64,000 nt of DNA. Origin: Faecalibacterium prausnitzii. GTDB taxonomy: Bacteria; Bacillota; Clostridia; Oscillospirales; Ruminococcaceae. The translations under genes were made by a program, and so were the position numbers. Below the pieces are notes generated by a model. The model saw only the letters and a program-made list of their open reading frames with translations, did not search any database and was not told the DNA's origin. Shown here one piece after another: positions 46,398 to 54,056 of the stretch. Within the stretch, counting starts at the first letter, position 1; each line of letters starts with the position of its first letter. The stretch spans positions 62,001 through 126,000 of the forward strand of contig NZ_PRLD01000005.1 in the NCBI RefSeq assembly GCF_003287405.1, read 5' to 3'.

Positions 46398-47192
46398 ATG
46401 AACCATGAACTCCCCGCGACCCCTGCTGCCCTGCAGGCGCATATTGCAGAGCTGGAGCAGCAGCTCAGGCTCTCGGACGAGGGTGTTTCCCAGCTGGCAC
46501 AGCGGTGTCTGGAGCTGGAGCAGCAGCTGCTGGTCTGCCAGACCGAGCTTGCCAAGCACAGCACGGAGACGGATAACTTTACCCTCACCCTGCCGCAGCT
46601 GTTCTACGACACCGGCAGCGGCTTTTCGCCCCGGGAATGCCTGATCGCAGCCGAGGACGCCCACAACGAGCTGACCCATGAGGTGTCGGTCACCTTTGTT
46701 CTGCCGGAGGACGCCCGCGCTGTCCGGCTGGATCCCGGCGAGCTGGCCTGCTGCATCACCGATCTTGCCATTTCGGACGAGCGCATCAGCTTTCAGTCGG
46801 TCAACGGCCTTATGCTGCAGGAGGACTGCCTGCTGTTTTTGGATGTGGACCCGAACCTTTCGCTGCATTGCACCACCGGCTTTAGCGCCGGCATGAAGTT
46901 TGCGGTAAACTACCACTACTACCCGCTGGGGCGTTTTCTGCACGAGCAGCCCGGCAAATCTCTGCTGCGGGCACTGAACGAGCTGAAGCTGAAGAATGCT
47001 GCCGCCGCGCAGGAGGCTGATGAGATGCTGCAGGCCAGCCGCGCCGAATGTATGCGGCTGAACCAGCAGCTGCTGACTTTGCAGGGCATCCAGCACGAAT
47101 ATCAGGTCTCGCTGGAAACGATACGCGCCAGCAGCAGCTGGCGGCTGACCGCTCCGCTGCGCAGACTGCTGACCCTGCTGCGCGGCCACTGA
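46398..47192 (+). CDS. Coiled-coil protein associated with a glycosyltransferase
   Basis: 264 residues. Coiled coil ~10-60, a ~140-residue beta-rich middle region, a second coiled coil ~195-245, and a C-terminal SSSWRLTAPLRRLLTLL segment. The SWRLTxPLR motif is common at the ends of glycan-synthesis proteins and next to glycosyltransferases. It probably organises or anchors the neighbouring enzyme. AGGAGGATC upstream. Confidence 0.68.
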   Translation: MNHELPATPAALQAHIAELEQQLRLSDEGVSQLAQRCLELEQQLLVCQTELAKHSTETDNFTLTLPQLFYDTGSGFSPRECLIAAEDAHNELTHEVSVTFVLPEDARAVRLDPGELACCITDLAISDERISFQSVNGLMLQEDCLLFLDVDPNLSLHCTTGFSAGMKFAVNYHYYPLGRFLHEQPGKSLLRALNELKLKNAAAAQEADEMLQASRAECMRLNQQLLTLQGIQHEYQVSLETIRASSSWRLTAPLRRLLTLLRGH

Positions 47193-47227
47193 GCCCGCCC
47201 GATATTCTGCCCGGAGGAGTTGGATCG

Positions 47228-48829
47228 ATGTACACCAGTTACAGTACCCTGCAGCGCAAGCAATTGTCCAAGCAGGCCTATACCGATACCCAGAGCACCT
47301 ATCTTCTGGTCTATGCGCCGGGGCGTCACAAGGCGCTGGAAACGGCGCTGCAAAACCAGCTGCACCGCAAGTTCCGTCTGGTGACTGCGCTGGAGGGCGA
47401 GCTGACCCCCGATGTGGCAGGGGTGCTGCTGGTGAGCGAGGATGTGGAATGCATCCCTACCGCCCTGACCTATTTTGCCGCTGCCCTGCGGGAGGGTGCA
47501 GACCTTGCAGTCTGCGATGCCTCCTTTGGCTTTGACGGCTCTACCGCCCTGTACCTGAGCACCCGGCACCTGCCCGGCAGCAGCTGCGCCATGGTGTCCC
47601 GGGCACTGCTGGACAAGGTGCGCGCCGCCGCCCGGGGCAGGGACAGCGTTACCGAGCTGCTGCGCCTGTCCCACGCCATGGCGCAGCACAGCTGCTGCAT
47701 CCCGCAGGCGCTGCTGCACTTCCGCCGGGAGCTGTGCGCCGAGGACGTATTCTCCGCCAAGGGACGCCGCGCGCTGATCCTGAGCCACGAGCTGACCATG
47801 ACCGGCGCGCCCATCGTGCTGGTAAGCGCCGTGCCGGTGCTGCGCAGCCTTGGCTTTGAGGTAGTAGTGCTGGGCCCTGCGGACGAGGGCCCGCTGCAGC
47901 TGTTTCTGGACGCCGGTGCCGCCGTGGTCACCCGCCCGGACTGCGTTACTTCCAGCGCCCTGTGGGGGCTGGCCACCAGCGCAGACCTTGTGCTGGCCAA
48001 CACGGTGGTGGAAGCGCCGGTGGTGAACACCCTGAACGGCTCCTTTGTGCCGGTGCTGTGGTGGCTGCACGATGCCTTTGCGGGCTACCCCTTCATCTCT
48101 CACAGCATCCCCAAGGCGCTGGGCAAAAATATCCATGTCTGCGCCGTAGGCTCCCACGCCACCGCCGCCATGCACTCCGTCCGGCCGGATTTTGAAATCG
48201 AGCAGCTGATCTACGGTCTGCCGGACTACGCCGCCGAGCAGTTCCCCCGCTATGACATCAGCTTTGCCGGGGGACGCACCCTCTTTGTAACGGTCGGCTC
48301 GCTGGAGCCCCGCAAGGGCCCGGATATCTTCTGCAATGCCATCCGGCTGCTGCCCTCTGCGGTGCGGGAAAAAGCCGCCTTCCTCTTTGTGGGCAAAGCC
48401 GCCGACAAGGGGATGTACAACGCCGTGGACAGTCTGGTGCGGGATTACCCACAGACGGTGTTCTACCGCAAGCGGCTGGAGCGCCCGGAGGTGAAATCCC
48501 TGATGGAGCAGTGCAATTGCGTGGTGTGCGCTTCCCGCGATGATCCCATGCCTACCTTTGTCACCGAGGGTCTGATCTTCGGCAAGCCCTCCATCGTATC
48601 AGAGCACACCGGCACGGCGGGACTTGTGACCGAGGGCGTGGACGGCTTTTTGTACAAGGACGACGACCCGCAGCAGCTGGCCGACAAGCTGGCTTGGGCG
48701 ATCGAGCACCCGGAGATGCTGGCTGCCATGCACGATGACTGCCGCCGGCTGTATGAGCAGCAGTTCTCCAACGAGTCCTATGTAGCCACCCTGACAAGGC
48801 TTGTAAAAGAGCTGACGGACGGCGAATGA
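47228..48829 (+). CDS. Glycosyltransferase, family 4-like (GT-B)
   Basis: 533 residues from the ATG at 47228 (GGAGGAG upstream). The N-terminal ~190 residues have a nucleotide-sugar-like sub-domain. GT-B follows: N half with LILSHELTMTGAPIVL, C half with VTVGSLEPRKGPDIFCNAI and the donor-site region SRDDPMPTFVTEGLIFGKP. It probably adds a sugar to a cell-surface polymer. It lies 35 bp after the coiled-coil gene and ends with a strong terminator. Confidence 0.85.
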   Translation: MYTSYSTLQRKQLSKQAYTDTQSTYLLVYAPGRHKALETALQNQLHRKFRLVTALEGELTPDVAGVLLVSEDVECIPTALTYFAAALREGADLAVCDASFGFDGSTALYLSTRHLPGSSCAMVSRALLDKVRAAARGRDSVTELLRLSHAMAQHSCCIPQALLHFRRELCAEDVFSAKGRRALILSHELTMTGAPIVLVSAVPVLRSLGFEVVVLGPADEGPLQLFLDAGAAVVTRPDCVTSSALWGLATSADLVLANTVVEAPVVNTLNGSFVPVLWWLHDAFAGYPFISHSIPKALGKNIHVCAVGSHATAAMHSVRPDFEIEQLIYGLPDYAAEQFPRYDISFAGGRTLFVTVGSLEPRKGPDIFCNAIRLLPSAVREKAAFLFVGKAADKGMYNAVDSLVRDYPQTVFYRKRLERPEVKSLMEQCNCVVCASRDDPMPTFVTEGLIFGKPSIVSEHTGTAGLVTEGVDGFLYKDDDPQQLADKLAWAIEHPEMLAAMHDDCRRLYEQQFSNESYVATLTRLVKELTDGE

Positions 48830-48846
48830 GATAGCAAAAACAAAAG

Positions 48847-48896
48847 ACCGGAGCTGTAAAGCCCTTTCAGGGCTTGATACAGCTCCGGTCTTTTTG
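48847..48896 (+). terminator. Terminator of the glycan genes
   Basis: Long stem AAAGACCGGAGCTGTA with its complement, an inner AGCCCT/AGGGCT stem, then five T. Confidence 0.85.
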
Positions 48897-48920
48897 CCGG
48901 GTCTTGTGCGCCCCTTTGTG

Positions 48921-49088
48921 TTAAGGTGTATCTGAAAACAAAGAAAATGACGAATATTTCGCAAACACAAGCGGGATTTAAGGCAAATAGCCGCAGGAAT
49001 CCTTTGTGGATTTCAAGGCTATTTAACGCAAAATCCAGCTGTGCTTGTAGAAATAGACTAAATTTTCGACTTTTCAGATACACCCTAA
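48921..49088. mobile_element. 168-bp MITE-like element with 18-bp terminal inverted repeats
   Basis: Ends TTAAGGTGTATCTGAAAA (48921-48938) and TTTTCAGATACACCCTAA (49071-49088) are inverted copies with one mismatch. The interior can fold back (GGCAAATAGCC with GGCTATTT). It encodes no protein. It looks like a small non-autonomous transposon; no parent transposase is in the window. Confidence 0.7.
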
Positions 49089-49108
49089 GCAGCGGGGGAG
49101 GTGCAGGC

Positions 49109-49783
49109 TCAGTTCTGCTTGCCGGTTTCGGCCTTCATGGCGTTGTAGCCGATGAGCACGGTCCAGACGTAGGCGCAGGTCTTGGGAATCATCAGCATCC
49201 CGATCAGGGGGTTGACGTCTGCCCACAGTACCACGGGGATATAGAAGCCGAAGCTCAGCACGATGGTCAGCCACATCCAGCGGAAAGCCTTATCGTTGTT
49301 CTGTTTGGCGCTGCGGTAGAACAGCACGATGATCAGCAGACCCAGCAGGGCAAAGGGTACATTGCGCAGGATGCCCCATGCCAGCGGGGTGTGGTTGGTG
49401 AGCCACTGGTTCTGCGGCATCATGCACAGCACGATGCGCACAGCGGACAGGGCGTACACAGCGGCGGTCACGTTCTTCTGCCCTTCGATCTGGTAGCGCT
49501 TGCGCCAGACGTAGTACAGCAGCACATAGAACACGGTCATGGTCACAGAGGTGATCCACTTGCCCAGACCCAGCGGCACAGCGTAGTTTTCCAGACCGGT
49601 GGTGCACAGTGCCAGTGCGCGGGGCACCAGATGGAAAGAGTCGCCCGCGCCCAGCACAACGGCCATCAGGCCGAACAGGCGGAACTGGGTGCCAGCCTTG
49701 CTGCCGCGGATCATGCGGATGCCCACCGTAAGCACGGTGACCAGATAGAAGATGTCGAAAACGGTTTCAATGATTGCTCGCAT
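49109..49783 (-). CDS. Hypothetical seven-helix membrane protein
   Basis: 224 residues, about seven helices, Arg/Lys-rich short loops, no family recognised. CAAAGGGGAC precedes the ATG at 49783. The start codon is ~140 bp from a TGAAC-N3-GTTCA site identical in form to one at the tetR promoter, so the upstream TetR protein probably represses it. Confidence 0.72.
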   Translation of the reverse strand: MRAIIETVFDIFYLVTVLTVGIRMIRGSKAGTQFRLFGLMAVVLGAGDSFHLVPRALALCTTGLENYAVPLGLGKWITSVTMTVFYVLLYYVWRKRYQIEGQKNVTAAVYALSAVRIVLCMMPQNQWLTNHTPLAWGILRNVPFALLGLLIIVLFYRSAKQNNDKAFRWMWLTIVLSFGFYIPVVLWADVNPLIGMLMIPKTCAYVWTVLIGYNAMKAETGKQN

Positions 49784-49923
49784 ACGTTTGTCCCCTTTGT
49801 TTGTTTTAGATCGCAGGTTTTGTTTTTGATTTTTATAGCGAACCGGCGCGGCAGAGCCGTACCGGAAGCATCGTAGGGAAAAGGGCTGGTGATAGTATGT
49901 TTCGAGGGGTGCAAAAACCAAAT

Positions 49924-49936
49924 TGAACAGTGTTCA
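49924..49936. promoter_or_regulatory. TetR operator candidate (membrane-protein gene)
   Basis: TGAAC-AGT-GTTCA, 13 bp, located just upstream of a possible minus-strand -10 (CATACT, 49894-49899) of the 49109-49783 gene. Confidence 0.6.
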
Positions 49937-49954
49937 CATTCGGACTTAAAAAAC

Positions 49955-49973
49955 TCCCACAAGACTTGTGGGA
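49955..49973 (-). terminator. Terminator of tetR
   Basis: TCCCACAAG/CTTGTGGGA stem with T's on both strands, 12 bp after the tetR stop. Confidence 0.7.
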
Positions 49974-49984
49974 TGTTTTTTTGT

Positions 49985-50533
49985 TTAATAAATGGTTCTG
50001 CGCACGATCTCCAGCACTGCAGAGGGGTCGAAGCTCTGCTGCACCACCGCAGACAGCATCAGGGAGAACAGGATGCCCGCAAACTGCTCCGGGGTGAACT
50101 GCTCGGTAAAGGCGTCAGGACGGATCTTGGCATCGTGGCGCAGCACGCTGCACAAAGCGTCCAGAATGTGCTGCCATGTCTGCCGCATCTGCTGCTTGCC
50201 GCCGGCAGTGTCCTGCTGCACAAAGCCCAGCGCGTGGTGGGTGAAGAAGCCGGGATACTGCTGGCAGCCGTATTCCATCTGCCGGTACATCCACTGGATG
50301 CAGGACAGGGTGTCCTGAAACACGGCTTCGTCCTCCGGGTGGTGGAAGATGTCGTTCCAGATGCTTTCCACTGCCGCGCTTACCAGCTCGGTCTTGGAGC
50401 CGAAGTAGTTGTAGATGCAGCCCACGGAGACCCCGCAGGCTGCGGCGACCGCACGGATGTTGACCGCTGCCCAGCCGTTCTGCTGGATCAGCTCCCGGCT
50501 GGTTTTCAGGATGTCCGCTTTGGACGTTGCCAT
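49985..50533 (-). CDS. TetR/AcrR family regulator
   Basis: 182 residues. N-terminal helix-turn-helix (TSRELIQQNGWAAVNIRAVA, then CGVSVGCIYNYFGSKTELV) and an all-helical ligand domain. A matching 13-bp dyad lies in its own promoter and in front of the adjacent membrane-protein gene, so it probably autoregulates and controls that gene. Start at 50533; GGAGGTGAG is a little far upstream (13 nt). Confidence 0.88.
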   Translation of the reverse strand: MATSKADILKTSRELIQQNGWAAVNIRAVAAACGVSVGCIYNYFGSKTELVSAAVESIWNDIFHHPEDEAVFQDTLSCIQWMYRQMEYGCQQYPGFFTHHALGFVQQDTAGGKQQMRQTWQHILDALCSVLRHDAKIRPDAFTEQFTPEQFAGILFSLMLSAVVQQSFDPSAVLEIVRRTIY

Positions 50534-50559
50534 TGGATTCGTAAGCTCACCTCCCAACA

Positions 50560-50572
50560 TGAACGCTGTTCA
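50560..50572. promoter_or_regulatory. TetR operator candidate (tetR promoter)
   Basis: TGAAC-GCT-GTTCA, same half sites and spacing as 49924-49936, directly downstream of the tetR -10. Confidence 0.7.
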
Positions 50573-50580
50573 CGATGCAT

Positions 50581-50609
50581 AGTATACAGCGGCGGCTGGC
50601 GGCTGTCAA
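50581..50609 (-). promoter_or_regulatory. tetR promoter
   Basis: Minus strand -35 TTGACA (50604-50609), 17 bp, -10 TATACT (50581-50586). Confidence 0.85.
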
Positions 50610-50757
50610 GGGGAAAATAAAATTATCTGCGCCGTTATCCCGCAGCCACATAGGGAAAAAACAGCCGGAATGTCAACGATATGATTCAAGTTTACATCTC
50701 CTAAAATGTGCCAAATTCATGTCAAAATAGTAACAATTCTTATTTTATCGTTGATTT

Positions 50758-50799
50758 TTGACGAAAAAAGCTTGCTTTTTTCGTCAACGTGCGTATAAT
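50758..50799 (+). promoter_or_regulatory. Lipoprotein-gene promoter overlapped by a perfect palindrome
   Basis: TTGACGAAAAAAGC (50758-50771) and its exact complement (50774-50787) surround the likely -35 TTGCTT (50772-50777); -10 TATAAT is at 50794-50799. Probably an operator. The remaining ~150 bp back to the tetR promoter is AT-rich with nothing else recognised. Confidence 0.6.
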
Positions 50800-50882
50800 G
50801 GAAGAATATCAGCCCAACCAAGGCAGTTGGTATGCTGCCGGGGGCCTGACACCAACAAAAGACGAAAAAGGAGATAATCCCT

Positions 50883-51362
50883 ATGAAGCTCAAGACTGTT
50901 GCAATTGCCGCTGCCGCTCTGGCACTGGCTGTTGGCATGACCGCCTGCGGCGGCTCTGCCTCTACCGCTGCATCCTCTACCGCATCCTCTGCTGCTGCCT
51001 CTTCCGAGGCTGCTTCCTCCGAGGCTGCTTCCTCTGAGGCTGAGGCTGCTTCTGCCGAGTACACCGTGTACAACACCACCGGCAGCAAGGTGACCGAGCT
51101 GTACCTGTACGATGCAGGCTCTGAGGACAAGGGCGAGAACCTGGCAGGCGAGGGTCTGGCTGACGGCGAGAGCCTCGTCATCACCCGCGATGTCGAGGCT
51201 GACAAGCAGGCTGACGTTGTTTACGTTCTGGAGTTCACCACCGAGGACGGCAATACCCAGAGCTTTGACACCCTGCACTACGAGGTGGCTCCCATCTCTC
51301 TGAAGAGCGTGGACGCCGCTGCCGGTGCTACCGCCATCGCTTTCGAAGCTCCCCAGAAGTAA
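50883..51362 (+). CDS. Small lipoprotein with Ser/Ala/Glu linker
   Basis: 159 residues. Signal peptide with lipobox GMTAC (Cys 22), a ~35-residue low-complexity SSEAASSEA linker, then a ~100-residue beta-type domain starting EYTVYNTTGSKVTELYLYDA. No function assigned. AAAGGAGAT before the ATG, an own promoter and a strong terminator make it a well-expressed single gene. Confidence 0.85.
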   Translation: MKLKTVAIAAAALALAVGMTACGGSASTAASSTASSAAASSEAASSEAASSEAEAASAEYTVYNTTGSKVTELYLYDAGSEDKGENLAGEGLADGESLVITRDVEADKQADVVYVLEFTTEDGNTQSFDTLHYEVAPISLKSVDAAAGATAIAFEAPQK

Positions 51363-51388
51363 GAGCATCCCCTTACATTTGTAAGCAG

Positions 51389-51428
51389 AAAAAAGGCTGC
51401 TGCACCGTGCGTGCAGCAGCCTTTTTTG
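51389..51428 (+). terminator. Terminator of the lipoprotein gene
   Basis: AAAAAGGCTGCTGCAC with its complement around CGTGC, then T's. Confidence 0.88.
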
Positions 51429-51436
51429 GCAGAGTG

Positions 51437-51812
51437 GACGATTTGGAATGCGCTCCGCGATGCTCTGCGCATCAATAGCGGAATTTTATTTTTATTTGTA
51501 AATCGGGAAAATCTGCGGATTTTCCCGATTTACTTTTTCACGGGGAGGGACGCAGCGGCTGACAGGTAGTTTCCCTTTACGACCCCTCCTGTGAAAATGG
51601 GATAGCGGAACGCCCGCAGGCGTTCCGCTATCCCGAAATTTAAAATAATTTTTCCGCTGAAAATGGCTAGAGTGCAACGACGACGACCGCCGCCAGCGGC
51701 GGAAACAGGGAGGAGTTGTTGGGGCAGCGGCCAGCAAGACGCGAGTGCCGCCCAAGGCACGATGCGGATGCTGGGTGCCGCAACCCGATAGCGGAAGCCA
51801 TTTCAAATCGTC
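51437..51812. repeat. Family B palindromic element, copy B5 (complete, with 117-bp insert)
   Basis: Both ends GACGATTT/AAATCGTC. Left end stem ATGCGC/GCGCAT (51448-51453, 51467-51472); hairpin 51498-51513 with 51518-51533 (16 bp, loop TGCG); linker bounded by TTTTCACGGGG and CCTGTGAAAA; hairpin 51599-51614 with 51619-51634 (16 bp, loop CGCA); right end stem ATGGCT/AGCCAT (51663-51668, 51796-51801) interrupted by the insert 51674-51790. The best template for the family. Confidence 0.85.
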
Positions 51813-51821
51813 TACTTCCCA

Positions 51822-52574
51822 TTACATTCTGAACCCACGGAAGCCCCAGCCGCCGCAGCAGCAGTTGCACAGCAGGTTCAGTAAAATCATGCTCCAGCAC
51901 CAGCGCAAAAGCCCGCCGGGCTGGGCGTAGGTGGTCTGGGTGCGGTAGGTCTGGCCGGGGTTCTGCATCCGGCGCAGGTGCATCTGGTACTCGGTGTTGT
52001 TCGGGTCCAGCTGCACGGCGCGGCGGGCATCCTGCAAAGCGTCCACGCTTTTGCCAAGCCCCTGATTGGCCAGCGAGGAGAGATAGTACCACCGCGCGTT
52101 GCGGCCGGTCATGCCGTCCAGCACCCGGCGCGCTTCGGCGTAACGGCCGCTGGCCACAAAGTTGCGGGCGGCCTGCATTTCCGGGGTGTCGGTGCCGGAA
52201 GCACTGGGCCCGGCCTGCTGGTAGCCGCCAAAGCCAAAACCAAAGCCAAAGGGGTCGAAGCCCTCAAACCCGTCAAAGCCGTCAAAACCGGTATAGCCGT
52301 AGTTCTGCTGGCCGTAACCCTGCTGCCCATAGCTCTGCCGGTTATAGCTTTGCTGCTGGTAGCCGCCGTAGGGGTTGCCGCCCATCTGGGGGCCGGTATC
52401 GCCCTTGGTAATAGCGTCGTAGGCGGCCTGCACCTCCTTGAAGTGCTCCTCGGCCGTGGGGTCGTTGGGGTTCAAATCCGGGTGCCAGCGCTTGCACTTG
52501 GCGCGGTATGCTTTTTTGATCTCATCGTCGCTTGCGCCGCGCTGAACGCCCAGCACCTCATAGGGATCTCTCAT
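51822..52574 (-). CDS. DnaJ-domain protein with TPR-like C-terminus
   Basis: 250 residues. J domain 1-~62 with the HPD motif (KRWHPDLNP) in MRDPYEVLGVQRGASDDEIK. A Gly/Tyr/Gln-rich linker of ~55 residues (GYQQQSYNRQSYG) follows, then helical repeats (~130-200) like a TPR, and a hydrophobic C-terminal stretch. It lacks the zinc and substrate domains of true DnaJ, so it is a specialised DnaK co-chaperone, perhaps at the membrane. Confidence 0.88.
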   Translation of the reverse strand: MRDPYEVLGVQRGASDDEIKKAYRAKCKRWHPDLNPNDPTAEEHFKEVQAAYDAITKGDTGPQMGGNPYGGYQQQSYNRQSYGQQGYGQQNYGYTGFDGFDGFEGFDPFGFGFGFGGYQQAGPSASGTDTPEMQAARNFVASGRYAEARRVLDGMTGRNARWYYLSSLANQGLGKSVDALQDARRAVQLDPNNTEYQMHLRRMQNPGQTYRTQTTYAQPGGLLRWCWSMILLNLLCNCCCGGWGFRGFRM

Positions 52575-52661
52575 GCTCGGTATACTTCCTCACTCATTAT
52601 ACTGACGGTACAGCGCCGCTGCACCATATCCGTTTTATTTTACCGGAATATCGGCACAAAA

Positions 52662-53507
52662 TCAAGACACATCGGGCTTTCCGGTGCGTTTTGCGTTTTT
52701 GCAGTTGTATTTCAGCCACACGCCGGAATACAGGATGTTGCGCAGCAGATCTGCGTCCTCCACGCAGGGCAGACGCTCAAAGTTCTGTGCGCAGCGTGCC
52801 AGCAGCAGCTCAAAGATGTCCAGCATCTCTTCCTCATAGTCCGGGTGGGTGCTCAGCTCCCGCAGGGGGTTGTACGCGTCCCGGCGCTTGTCGCGGGGCA
52901 GGTCGTCGTAGGCGTCCAGCAGGTAGATGAACTTGCCCAGATGGAAGCCGATGCTGCGCAGCTCCGGTGCCCAGCGGTCCTGCCGGTAGTCGAACAGCTC
53001 CGCCATCAGGGTGCCGAAGCAGCCGGACACTGCATCAAGGTCGGTGCTGCCGGCGGCTTCGTACTCGGCAAGCTTGGCGAGACACGAGCGGATCGCATTG
53101 CACTGGCGCGGCCAGCGCAGGGCGGCTTCGGCGGTGCTGTTGTCCAGCAGGGCGCTGTACCCCAGCGCCAGCAGATTGCGGTCGTCCTGCCATTTGTCCT
53201 GCGCGTTGTAGTAATGCAGCGCCACGCTCAGGTCGGCGCAGTAGTCGGTAGGGTCGGCGCTGCGCCAAAGTACACCGTGTACCGGGTGGATGGGACAGCG
53301 GTTTATACCGCTGTCTGCGGGGGTTTCGCCCTCGTACAGACTGCACAGCAGAATGTTCAAAAAGGTCAGGTCATAGCTCAGGCTGAACCGTCCCCGCAGC
53401 CCGTGCAAAGCGTCGATGCGGCGGCACAGCCCGCAGTAGGCCGAGCGGTAGCGGCTCTGCGCTTCGGGGCTGAGGGTGGCCCGATCCGGGATCACATATC
53501 CGAACAT
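52662..53507 (-). CDS. DUF5685-like protein
   Basis: 281 residues, soluble, mostly helical, with conserved-looking Cys pairs near the N-terminus (AYCGLCRRID) and at NRCPIHPVHG, suggesting a metal site. It matches my memory of DUF5685 proteins of clostridia (MFGYVIPDRATLSPEAQSRY), for which no function is known. Clustered with a zinc-ribbon protein and a J-domain protein on the same strand. Confidence 0.65.
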   Translation of the reverse strand: MFGYVIPDRATLSPEAQSRYRSAYCGLCRRIDALHGLRGRFSLSYDLTFLNILLCSLYEGETPADSGINRCPIHPVHGVLWRSADPTDYCADLSVALHYYNAQDKWQDDRNLLALGYSALLDNSTAEAALRWPRQCNAIRSCLAKLAEYEAAGSTDLDAVSGCFGTLMAELFDYRQDRWAPELRSIGFHLGKFIYLLDAYDDLPRDKRRDAYNPLRELSTHPDYEEEMLDIFELLLARCAQNFERLPCVEDADLLRNILYSGVWLKYNCKNAKRTGKPDVS

Positions 53508-53513
53508 GGCGGC

Positions 53514-53909
53514 TCAGCTTTTTTTGATGAACTGGGTGCCGCAGCGCGGGCAGGAGATCTGGATGCGTCCGCGTCCCCGGGGCACGCGCAGCTTCTGGCG
53601 GCACTGAGGGCAGCGGTAGTAGTGGTACAGCTTGCGGTTGGCCCACTGCTCCTTCAGGCTGCGGAACTTGTTATTGAACCGATCCTTCAGGCTGTAAAAG
53701 CGGTAGTTCTCCTCGGTGCGCTTGGAGATATTGCGGCTCAGGCTGCGGTAGTAGCACAAAATCAGCAGCGCCGCGCCCAGCCATGTGAACAGGGAAACGC
53801 GGGTGAGCAGCGATACCAGCAGCATCACGATGGAACTCATGCTCAAAAACTGGTTCAGGCCATCGGTGCCGTAGCGGCCGATCATGAATTGACGGAATTT
53901 TTCTCTCAT
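53514..53909 (-). CDS. Small membrane protein with C-terminal zinc ribbon
   Basis: 131 residues. Two close hydrophobic helices (~25-60), a basic linker, and two CxxC pairs at the end (YRCPQCRQ and ISCPRCGTQF), a zinc-ribbon. Function unknown. Six bp upstream of the DUF5685-like gene, so probably co-transcribed. Start at 53909 preferred; an ATG 12 codons earlier has its ribosome site too close. Confidence 0.7.
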   Translation of the reverse strand: MREKFRQFMIGRYGTDGLNQFLSMSSIVMLLVSLLTRVSLFTWLGAALLILCYYRSLSRNISKRTEENYRFYSLKDRFNNKFRSLKEQWANRKLYHYYRCPQCRQKLRVPRGRGRIQISCPRCGTQFIKKS

Positions 53910-54056
53910 AGGTTTTCGCATCCTCTTCTCTGGGGCTTTACACACGGAAACGCAGGGCAGCAGCGCCGCCCTGCGGAATACTTTGTACCTCTAGAATATC
54001 AGCCAACCATGATAAAATTTTGAACAGACTGCAAATCTATCATGAAAGGACGAAAA

